Shown piece after piece: positions 57,196-64,000 of a stretch of 64,000 nucleotides of DNA. Both the position numbers and the translations under genes were made by a program. The stretch lies in assembly GCF_001281385.1 (NCBI RefSeq), contig NZ_CP006911.1, forward strand, positions 1,116,001 through 1,180,000. Direction: 5' to 3'. The DNA comes from Candidatus Pseudothioglobus singularis PS1 (GTDB lineage: Bacteria; Pseudomonadota; Gammaproteobacteria; PS1; Pseudothioglobaceae). Position 1 is the stretch's first letter; every line of letters begins with the position of its first letter. The notes beneath the pieces were generated by a model. It made no database searches and was not told the origin of the DNA. It worked only from the letters and a program-made list of their open reading frames with translations.

Positions 57196-57501
57196 TTATC
57201 CAAAAAATACAAAGTAAGCAACAATCAGTTGAAAGGCCAACAAAACCCCAAACATTGCTTTAATGTCATTATCAGTCAATGGCTCAGACTCCTCAACCAC
57301 TTTTTCTAATTTAACATCAACTGCAACTAGACCCTTATCAGAGCTTTCAACTTTAAATTTAACTCTTGTGTCACTTCTTAATCGGGATTTATTAAAAACA
57401 TTTTTTTGATGAACAAAGTACTTTTCACCATCATCTCCTGTTATAAAACCATATCCCTTTGTACCAAATTGGGCTACTATGCCTGTCATTTTTTTTGCCA
57501 T
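57196..57501 (-). CDS. Cold-shock domain protein with C-terminal membrane anchor
   Basis: The 101-residue protein has a cold-shock domain at residues 5-66. It keeps an RNP1-like KGYGFITGD and an RNP2-like KYFVHQKNV. An acidic linker (EKVVEESEPLTDND) and one hydrophobic helix follow (about residues 80-100, AMFGVLLAFQLIVAYFVFFG), leaving no cytoplasmic tail. This predicts a nucleic-acid-binding domain tethered to the membrane. It is shorter than the known CSD-DUF1294 proteins, which have several spans. It shares one base with the TPMT stop (TAATG). Confidence 0.88.
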   Translation of the reverse strand: MAKKMTGIVAQFGTKGYGFITGDDGEKYFVHQKNVFNKSRLRSDTRVKFKVESSDKGLVAVDVKLEKVVEESEPLTDNDIKAMFGVLLAFQLIVAYFVFFG

Positions 57502-58157
57502 TACACTCTCACTTTTTGCAGTAAATACACTGCTTTTTCTACAAAATCTACACCAAGATTTTGAAACATTGGCTCATTTTCAATATCATTAATACACTCC
57601 AGCTCTCGACATTGAAAAGAAACTCTAAATAATTCATCGACCTCAAATTTGCTAACTGCAAAAGGTGGGCCAGATCTTTGATGCTGTGGATAATTCAAAG
57701 TTAACAATAAAATCCTCACATCAATGACTATTATATCATTTAAATGTTTAATGTATTTTTGTCTTAATTCACTATCAAGAGCGATCAATGATGCGCGGTC
57801 ATAAACTGCCTTCACCTCCTGAAGATGATTTGCTTCTAAATCAAAATAATTACCGCAATAAATTCTTATTCCATCGCCTTCATAAAGTATGAATCCATCT
57901 GAATTTGATATTGAATAAGATAAGTTGTTTTCTGAAAAAAACTTTTCTGCTGCGATAATACTCATCTCTACACCAATCACATTTATTTGATTTTCAAGTA
58001 GAAATAACATGTCTTTAGTTTTTCCACACAAGGGAACAAAAATCGTATCCCCTGGAGACAGATTAAGCTGATCTAGATACTCAATGAGCTGTCTATTGAT
58101 TTGGTCGGCATGCCAACCTATTCTATTGTTTTCCCACCTACTGATCCAATCAGTCAT
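57501..58157 (-). CDS. tpm: Thiopurine S-methyltransferase family protein
   Basis: The 218-residue SAM-dependent enzyme has the family N terminus WISRWENNRIGWH, the SAM motif IFVPLCGKTKDMLFL, and GVEMS. Bacterial members methylate selenite, tellurite or small thiols. It is first in a tight three-gene operon with the cold-shock and SLT proteins. It is divergent from ung across a 146-bp gap. Confidence 0.92.
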   Translation of the reverse strand: MTDWISRWENNRIGWHADQINRQLIEYLDQLNLSPGDTIFVPLCGKTKDMLFLLENQINVIGVEMSIIAAEKFFSENNLSYSISNSDGFILYEGDGIRIYCGNYFDLEANHLQEVKAVYDRASLIALDSELRQKYIKHLNDIIVIDVRILLLTLNYPQHQRSGPPFAVSKFEVDELFRVSFQCRELECINDIENEPMFQNLGVDFVEKAVYLLQKVRV

Positions 58158-58303
58158 GCTTAATCCTTGTTATAATAAAACTAATCCTTGAAACGCTAAA
58201 TAAATGCATGATTTGAAATCATTTTAAACCATAAAATATTTTTTACTATTTAAATGCAATCTAACTTCATTAATACAAATTCATTCGATCCTATGAACTT
58301 ATC

Positions 58304-58975
58304 ATGACTCAAAGTATTGGTGACTGGTCTGAATACCTCTCTAAAGAGAAAGAAAAGGATTACTTTATCTCGCTATACTCGTTTCTCAACTCTAGAATTG
58401 ATAGTGAAATTTATCCACCCAGAGGAGAATGGTTCAAGGCCTTTGAATATTCAAGCTTTAACTCTACAAAAGTTATAATTCTTGGTCAAGACCCATATCA
58501 TGGGGATGGTCAGGCAGAAGGACTTAGTTTCTCTGTGCCTAAAGGCACCGCCATACCTCCATCCCTCAGAAATATTTATAAAGAGCTGGAATCAAATAAT
58601 GTAAATTTTGCGAATCCTGGTCATGGTAATCTTGTCACTTGGGCTACCCAAGGGGTCTTGCTGCTTAATAGTGTGCTAACTGTCGAAAGGCAATCTCCAG
58701 CGGCTCATGCGAACAAAGGGTGGGAGTTTTTTACTGATCATGTGATTAGACTCCTCAATGAGAAAAAAAATAATTTAGTTTTTTTACTCTGGGGCGCCTA
58801 TGCTAATAAAAAAACTGAATTGATAGATAGCAGCAAACACTTAATACTCAGTGCTCCGCATCCATCACCCTTTTCTGCACATAAAGGCTTCTTTGGTAGT
58901 CAACATTTTTTAAAAGCTAATGAATACCTTGAATCAAACAATCAAAAGCCCATTGACTGGAGAATACCCAAATGA
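58304..58975 (+). CDS. ung: Uracil-DNA glycosylase
   Basis: The 223-residue family 1 enzyme removes uracil from DNA. The catalytic Asp is D63 in GQDPYHGDGQAEGLSFS. The leucine-loop motif SAPHPSPFSAHKGFFG supplies the catalytic His. It overlaps pdxB by 4 bp (ATGA), so the two are coupled. Confidence 0.97.
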   Translation: MTQSIGDWSEYLSKEKEKDYFISLYSFLNSRIDSEIYPPRGEWFKAFEYSSFNSTKVIILGQDPYHGDGQAEGLSFSVPKGTAIPPSLRNIYKELESNNVNFANPGHGNLVTWATQGVLLLNSVLTVERQSPAAHANKGWEFFTDHVIRLLNEKKNNLVFLLWGAYANKKTELIDSSKHLILSAPHPSPFSAHKGFFGSQHFLKANEYLESNNQKPIDWRIPK

Positions 58976-60024
58976 AACTAATGATTGATGATGCAGTTTG
59001 GGGATTTAACAAGATTTTTTCAGAGTTTGGAGAAGTTGTAACTCTTCCAGGCAGGGAAATTAATAGAGAGAGTTTGTTAGACTGCGATATGTTAATTGTG
59101 AGATCAAGAACACAGGTCAATCAAGAACTATTAGAGGGCACGAAAATTTCTTTTGTTGGTTCAACGGTTGCAGGCCTGGATCATATTGATGAAAGTTATT
59201 TATATAAAAACAATATAGCTTTCTCCTCTGCTCAAGGATGTAATGCTAATGCAGTTGCTGAGTACGTGATTAGTGCATTAGCAAATCTTGCGCATGATTA
59301 TTGTTTCAAATTAGCTGAAAAGTCGCTCGGTATTATTGGAGTTGGCAATGTGGGTCGAAGACTTGACTTTAAAGCAAAGCAGCTTGGTATGACTACGCTT
59401 TTAAATGATCCACCACGAGAGGAAAAAGAGGGTGCTGATGGCTTTGTCAGTATAGAAAATGCTCTTAGTGCAGATATAGTAACCTTTCATACTCCTTTGA
59501 CAAATAATGGGCCTTATCCAACTCATAATCTTCTTGGAAGTCAAAACTTTAATCTCATTACTCAGGATACAATTCTAATAAACGCGGCCAGAGGTGGAAT
59601 CATTGATGAAGCCATTTGGGAAACAATCAATACCAAGGCTAATATTATTGATTGTTGGGAGAATGAGCCCAATATTAACCCGACTCTTCAAAAGTCAGCA
59701 TACTGGTCTACTCCTCATATTGCAGGGCACTCTATCGATGCCAAGTTTATGGGAAGTTTTATGATCTATAAAGAGTTATGCAAATTCATACAAAAACCAA
59801 TGAATAGTGAAATTGAAACGCTAATTAATCGTGAATCTATGGTGATTGAAGAAAAAACGCTTCATGCGACTCTAAATTCAATATATTCTTTTAAAGATGA
59901 TGACGAGGTCATTTCAGATATTTCAAAATTTGAAGACTATCGACGAAATTACCCTGAACGCTTCGAATGGCATCACTTTAAAACTCAATTTGACTTACCT
60001 AGAAAAAATATAAATCAATACTAA
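58972..60024 (+). CDS. pdxB: Erythronate-4-phosphate dehydrogenase
   Basis: This NAD-dependent D-2-hydroxyacid dehydrogenase is an early step of pyridoxal phosphate synthesis. The 350 residues have the substrate site VGSTVAGLDHID, the Rossmann loop GIIGVGNVGRRL, INAARGGIIDE, and the catalytic His in STPHIAGHSIDAK. The C-terminal dimerisation segment is present. The stop overlaps the convergent TauE stop by 4 bp. Confidence 0.95.
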   Translation: MKLMIDDAVWGFNKIFSEFGEVVTLPGREINRESLLDCDMLIVRSRTQVNQELLEGTKISFVGSTVAGLDHIDESYLYKNNIAFSSAQGCNANAVAEYVISALANLAHDYCFKLAEKSLGIIGVGNVGRRLDFKAKQLGMTTLLNDPPREEKEGADGFVSIENALSADIVTFHTPLTNNGPYPTHNLLGSQNFNLITQDTILINAARGGIIDEAIWETINTKANIIDCWENEPNINPTLQKSAYWSTPHIAGHSIDAKFMGSFMIYKELCKFIQKPMNSEIETLINRESMVIEEKTLHATLNSIYSFKDDDEVISDISKFEDYRRNYPERFEWHHFKTQFDLPRKNINQY

Positions 60025-60782
60025 CTCAGCGAAAGCATATATTTAATAAGCATTGAAATCGAAATAATGACAATTAAAAACCTAATTATTAGTGGATTGG
60101 CTTTCAATAAATAATGAGTTCCAAAAAAAGCCCCAATCATTTGCCCCATCATCATTAGAATGCCAATTAAAAAAGCAATATGGCCAAAACTAAAAAAGAC
60201 TATGAATCCAGCAATATTTGATGCAAAATTCAAAGGCTTTGCTAGGATTGTTGCTTGGATAATTTCAAGTTTCTTAAGCATTACCCCTGTCATTGCAAAA
60301 AATGAACCAGCGCCAGGACCAAACATACCATCATAAAAACCGACTACTGGAACAGCAAACAATTCAAACTTTTTATTGGGCTTTGAATTACCAACAGTAG
60401 ATTTAGGTTTGGGAGAAACAATAAAATAAATTGCTATAAAAATGAGAACGATTGGTATTACAAAAGAGAGGAACTGCGTATCAACAAATTGAATGATAAC
60501 TCCGCCCACTATTGACCCTATAAAAGAAGCGAACATTAAATTTTTGACTGAATTCCAATCTAATTTTTTTTTCTTAAATAATAAAAAAGTAGCTATACCA
60601 GTGCCCATGCTACCCTGAAACTTGTTGGTTCCAAGAACATATATTGGAGGAATGCCGCTTAAGAGGAGCGCAGGAACAGCAAGCAATCCACCGCCGCCAA
60701 CTAGTGTGTCTAGAAAGCCCGCCACAACTCCAACAAAAAATAAAAACGTTAGAATTTCAATTGAAAAGTTAGTAATATCCAT
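60021..60782 (-). CDS. TSUP/TauE-SafE family sulfite or anion exporter
   Basis: The 253-residue inner-membrane protein has eight hydrophobic segments and the family motifs GFLDTLVGGGGLLAVPAL and LGTNKFQGSMGTG in the first repeat, and FYDGMFGPGAGSF in the second. The family moves sulfite, sulfoacetate and other organosulfur anions, but many YfcA-type members are uncharacterised. It starts 5 bp after the dioxygenase gene on the same strand, which suggests a shared pathway. Confidence 0.9.
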   Translation of the reverse strand: MDITNFSIEILTFLFFVGVVAGFLDTLVGGGGLLAVPALLLSGIPPIYVLGTNKFQGSMGTGIATFLLFKKKKLDWNSVKNLMFASFIGSIVGGVIIQFVDTQFLSFVIPIVLIFIAIYFIVSPKPKSTVGNSKPNKKFELFAVPVVGFYDGMFGPGAGSFFAMTGVMLKKLEIIQATILAKPLNFASNIAGFIVFFSFGHIAFLIGILMMMGQMIGAFFGTHYLLKANPLIIRFLIVIISISMLIKYMLSLS

Positions 60783-60787
60783 ATAGA

Positions 60788-61609
60788 TTATTTACTTACA
60801 AGGGTCGGAAACCAATCTTCTCTTAGTCGCTCCCCATTTTTTTGATTAATGCCTGGGAAACTTGGTGATGTTCTTCCTGGTCTTTGCTTATAAACTGCAT
60901 CATCACCCAACAATCTAAAAGATAAAGTTCTGCTGATTGTATTGGCGATATTTGCATTCGCTCCATGAATTGTTTTGAAATTAAAAGCGACGACATCACC
61001 TGGCTCCGTTTTCCATTCTTTCGTTGTAAATTCCTTAATATCGGGTAGATCCATAAAAGCCTCGCTGTCCTCGTAGAAACTTTCATTACTAGCCCAGCTT
61101 GTTGGACGTATCTCTTTATTAAGCTGATGACTCCCCGCTAATAATTTCAATGAAACACTCTTTTCTCTTGACTCTAATGGGAGCCAAAAACTAACAGTTT
61201 GTTGACCTGAAACGCAGTAATAAGGCATATCTTGATGCCATGGCGTTGGAACACCAGAGTTTGTCTCTTTATAAAAAAAATGATCATGAAACAACTGTAC
61301 TGAGTTAGACTTCATCAAGCTTGAAGCCGTTGATGCTAAAGAAGAATTAAATATAAAATCGGAATACTCAGGAATGGCTCTCCAATTACAAAAATCTTCT
61401 AGAAATTGTCCTTTATATTTTTCATGATGATGGGTCAATGCTCTTTCACTTGGATTCTCAATATGTCTCTCTGCACCCTTTAAAAGAGTTTCAATCCATT
61501 CACTAAAAACACCTCTGAGAATAACAACTCCATCCTCATTAAAGCTTCGAATATCTGATTGATTAATTAACATTTTCATAATGCTTAAGTTCTTAGTTTT
61601 CTTCAACAC
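60788..61609 (-). CDS. Phytanoyl-CoA dioxygenase (PhyH) family Fe(II)/2-oxoglutarate oxygenase
   Basis: The double-stranded beta-helix protein of 273 residues has the iron triad H125, D127 (WHQDMPYY) and H215 (TIHGANAN). R227 is placed to bind 2-oxoglutarate. The bacterial family hydroxylates many small molecules, including phosphonates, amino acids and osmolytes; the substrate is unknown. The start may be ATG 61579 or 61573 rather than 61609, since no ribosome binding site is clear. It is paired with the TauE-type transporter. Confidence 0.9.
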   Translation of the reverse strand: MLKKTKNLSIMKMLINQSDIRSFNEDGVVILRGVFSEWIETLLKGAERHIENPSERALTHHHEKYKGQFLEDFCNWRAIPEYSDFIFNSSLASTASSLMKSNSVQLFHDHFFYKETNSGVPTPWHQDMPYYCVSGQQTVSFWLPLESREKSVSLKLLAGSHQLNKEIRPTSWASNESFYEDSEAFMDLPDIKEFTTKEWKTEPGDVVAFNFKTIHGANANIANTISRTLSFRLLGDDAVYKQRPGRTSPSFPGINQKNGERLREDWFPTLVSK

Positions 61610-61739
61610 ACTTTAAATTCTAATTAATTTATGATTATCCCTAAAGTCTAAATCAGAGAGAATATATTTATATCTATAGTCTTTTTATAAACAAGTTCAA
61701 ACAACTGTATTATTAACATAATTTTTTTCTTGGCTACCA

Positions 61740-62435
61740 ATGAAACTTCTTCGAGAAACATTTACTGTTAAAGAAATACCTAAGACATCCTGGAGCTCAG
61801 AGGATTCATACAACATAAAACCAAAACCAACTACCTTTATTCTTTTAGTTTTTGGTTTATTTTTATTTGGATTAGGTGAGAGTCTTTTAATTACAAGCGG
61901 TGCTGGAGTTGGGCCCTATACAGTTTTGGCACAAGGGATATCTAATCTCACTGATTGGTCGCTAGGTTTTTCTACCTTTGTTATTAGTATATTTGTCTTA
62001 CTATTATGGATACCTCTAAAACAAAAACCTGGAATGGGGACCATTTTAAATGCCTTTATTATTGCACTGACCATTGAATTTTCTGTTTTTTACCTGCCCT
62101 ATCCTCAAACATATTTTTTACAGGTATTTCAGGTTGTAATAGGTGTTTTGATCATTGGCCTAGGTAGCGGATTTTATCTAATCTGTAACTTGGGAGCTGG
62201 GCCAAGAGATGGCTTGATGATTGGACTTCAAAAAGCAACCAATATGCGAATATACTCAATTCGAACAATAATTGAGATTAGTGTAGTTGTTATTGGATCC
62301 ATTTGTCTTCTCAATAATATTGATAAGCTTCTAGGGGAGGTCGTTGGCCTTGGAACCATGATATTTGCGTTAGGAATTGGACCCTCTGTTGCATTGGGCA
62401 TATCTCTTGTTGGCAGGCTATCAAAAGAGACCTAG
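61740..62435 (+). CDS. YitT/YczE-type integral membrane protein
   Basis: The 231-residue protein has five or six hydrophobic segments and the twin motifs SGAGVGPYTVLAQGIS and CNLGAGPRDGLMIGLQ. These are the repeat signature of the YczE/YyaS family. The function is poorly known. The N-terminal 30 residues are charged and cytoplasmic. It converges with kynU, 3 bp apart. Confidence 0.82.
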   Translation: MKLLRETFTVKEIPKTSWSSEDSYNIKPKPTTFILLVFGLFLFGLGESLLITSGAGVGPYTVLAQGISNLTDWSLGFSTFVISIFVLLLWIPLKQKPGMGTILNAFIIALTIEFSVFYLPYPQTYFLQVFQVVIGVLIIGLGSGFYLICNLGAGPRDGLMIGLQKATNMRIYSIRTIIEISVVVIGSICLLNNIDKLLGEVVGLGTMIFALGIGPSVALGISLVGRLSKET

Positions 62436-62438
62436 TAT

Positions 62439-63686
62439 CTAAGTTACATAGCTTCTTTTTTTAAATTGACCTGAATCCCATTCTCTAGATTCCATTATAT
62501 TTTTCAAACACATGATTGCCTCCCAAATATCCTCAAACCTCATATAAAGAGGTGAGATACCAAATCTTAAAATATTAGGTTCGCGATAATCGCCAATAAC
62601 GCCAAGTGATATTAAGGCCTGCATAATTGGGTATGCGTCATCATGCTTAAATGAGATCTGACTACCCCTCTGATCTGGATTTTTTGGTGATAAAAGCTCA
62701 AAACCAAACTCGGCGCATTCTTGCTCAATCAAAGCAATAAACGCTTCAGATAATTCAATACTTTTTTCACGAACCATTATCATTGATATTTCTTTAAAGA
62801 TTTCAAGACCACTTTCTACTGCTTTATAGGAAAGGATAGGTGGAGTCCCACAAATATATTTTTTAATACCATTTGAAGCATTATATTTATCCTCGAAACC
62901 AAAAGGGTTAGCATGGCCCAACCAGCCAGTTAGAGGCTGTGAAACATGTTCTACAAGATCATGGCTAACATACAAAAATCCAGGTGCACCTGGACCTCCA
63001 TTTAAATGCTTATAGGTGCAGCCAACTGCAAAGTCAACATTGTATTTATGTAAATCCATGGGCATTACGCCTACACTATGGCTTAAATCCCAAACAACCA
63101 AGGCACCTTTCTTGTGAGCATGCTCTGTAATTTTTTTCATATCACTGATTCGTCCAGTTTTATAATTGATATGTGAAAGCATCACTACAGCAGTAGAAGA
63201 GTCAATATATTTCTCAACATCAATTTCGCCCTCTTCGATTAAGCAGCTTTCAAAATTATTGCCAAACATTTCGTTTACACCTTCCAGGATATAAAGATCA
63301 GATGGAAAATTGGAAGCCTCACTCACGATTACTTTTCGGCTTTTGTTTAAAATTAACGCAGATGATAAAACCTTAAATAAGTTCACTGAGGTACTATCAA
63401 CAACAATAACTTCACCAGGGTTAGCGCCCAGTAGTGGAGCAATTTTATCTCCAAGAGTTAGAGGCATATTGATCCAATTTGCATTATTCCAACTTCTTAT
63501 TAACTCTTCACCCCACTCCTTATAAATTGTTTTTTCTAAGTTTTTAATGGTTCTTTTAGGCAATAACCCTAATGAGTTTCCATCAAAATAAATGATATTT
63601 TTTGGTAAATGAAACTCCTCTCTATATTTTGCTAATGGGTCAATATTATCAAGATTCTGAAAATAATCTAAGTTAAGTTTATTCAT
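62439..63686 (-). CDS. kynU: Kynureninase
   Basis: This PLP enzyme cleaves kynurenine to anthranilate and alanine. The 415 residues show the family N terminus (IIYFDGNSLGLLP), the PLP-Asp region VVWDLSHSVGVMP, and the lysine K226 in GCTYKHLNGGPGAPGF. Tryptophan dioxygenase and formamidase genes are not nearby, so the pathway genes are dispersed, or the enzyme acts on imported kynurenine. Confidence 0.93.
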   Translation of the reverse strand: MNKLNLDYFQNLDNIDPLAKYREEFHLPKNIIYFDGNSLGLLPKRTIKNLEKTIYKEWGEELIRSWNNANWINMPLTLGDKIAPLLGANPGEVIVVDSTSVNLFKVLSSALILNKSRKVIVSEASNFPSDLYILEGVNEMFGNNFESCLIEEGEIDVEKYIDSSTAVVMLSHINYKTGRISDMKKITEHAHKKGALVVWDLSHSVGVMPMDLHKYNVDFAVGCTYKHLNGGPGAPGFLYVSHDLVEHVSQPLTGWLGHANPFGFEDKYNASNGIKKYICGTPPILSYKAVESGLEIFKEISMIMVREKSIELSEAFIALIEQECAEFGFELLSPKNPDQRGSQISFKHDDAYPIMQALISLGVIGDYREPNILRFGISPLYMRFEDIWEAIMCLKNIMESREWDSGQFKKRSYVT

Positions 63687-63780
63687 CGATTCAAAAGTGT
63701 TAAAAACATCATAAAATTATAATCCAAATAAAAAAATCAAAGGGTCATTCACTTCTTTATAAAAACGATAAAATCAACTC

Positions 63781-64000
63781 ATGGATAAAATTATTGTTCA
63801 ATCTGAGGACTTTGATTTAACGACTGAAGTTGCTCTGGCTAAAGCGAGTAACTCTAACATTGGGGCAATTGTTAGCTTTGTAGGAACTGTCAGAGATCTT
63901 GAGTCAAAAAATCTAAACACAATGACTCTGGAGCATTATCCAGGGATGACTGAAAAATCACTCAAGTCAATCGCTGATAAAGCAAAGAATAAATGGGAGC
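63781..64000 (+). CDS. moaE: Molybdopterin synthase catalytic subunit, 3'-truncated by the window end
   Basis: The first 73 residues match MoaE: VALAKASNSNIGAIVSFVGTVRD near the N terminus and the MTLEHYPGMTEKSL segment. MoaE with MoaD inserts sulfur into cyclic pyranopterin monophosphate. The gene runs off the window. The MoeB-type enzyme at 14322-15071 would serve the same pathway. It is divergent from kynU. Confidence 0.93.
   Translation, partial: MDKIIVQSEDFDLTTEVALAKASNSNIGAIVSFVGTVRDLESKNLNTMTLEHYPGMTEKSLKSIADKAKNKWE

Overview
The window looks like chromosomal DNA of a low-GC, free-living marine gammaproteobacterium. GC is roughly in the mid-to-high 30s by eye and was not computed. Three things support a gammaproteobacterial placement: the order thrS-infC-rpmI-rplT-pheS-pheT-ihfA, the pairs hisS-yfgM-der and rpsF-rpsR-rplI-dnaB, and system I cytochrome c maturation. 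The dense packing, many 1-8 bp gene overlaps, and transporters and degradative enzymes for dissolved organic nitrogen and osmolytes resemble the SUP05/Arctic96BD-19 (Thioglobus) group. That placement is an inference from gene content, not from a marker-gene comparison.

Layout. 1-1070: 3' part of sucB and a bidirectional terminator. 1086-3658: ammonium transporter gene amtB with a 58-residue membrane protein behind it, then peptide deformylase and another tiny membrane protein. 3711-7727: a cysteine-rich two-domain protein, a class I glutamine amidotransferase, and a lipoprotein/subtilisin/beta-barrel autotransporter broken by a frameshift and apparent internal deletion. 7970-13861: pirin, MATE and DMT transporters, a DCC protein, a MerC protein behind a Zur-like palindrome, and a secreted protein/cytochrome c/DUF4396 cluster. 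13931-17204: tRNA-Pro, MoeB, MsrA, a PerM-type protein and unknowns. 17207-24027: the translation operon thrS through ihfA on the minus strand. 24113-29661: an MFS transporter, a DUF1800-DUF1501 Tat pair, and a secreted protein with a nuclease-fold domain lacking catalytic residues. 29686-38058: recJ, lspA, fabI, ppiD, threonine aldolase and a DoeB-like deacetylase. 38143-39635: an accessory sulfotransferase and methyltransferase next to tRNA-Asp and tRNA-Val. 39962-44262: hupB, ccmCDEG, tsaB, a monofunctional transglycosylase and cutC. 44408-51837: ribosomal proteins S6, S18 and L9, dnaB, a nucleotidase, hisS, yfgM and der. 51848-64000: dadA, pyrG, an ABC exporter, a TPMT/cold-shock/lytic transglycosylase operon, ung-pdxB, a TauE-dioxygenase pair, kynU and the start of moaE.

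Most of the window is housekeeping. Five genes shorter than 60 codons (AmtB-linked protein, 44-residue protein, 43-residue lipoprotein, ccmD) or with a non-standard start (infC, ATT) were read directly from the bases. I saw no CRISPR array, prophage, insertion sequence, rRNA or recognisable defence system. The most unusual items are the E2 subunit with no visible E3-binding domain, the pseudo-nuclease, the AmtB-linked small protein, a tail-anchored cold-shock protein, the palindrome in front of merC, and the broken autotransporter. No stretch longer than 300 bp lacks a gene; the longest gaps (about 220-260 bp) lie upstream of amtB, pirin and ppiD.
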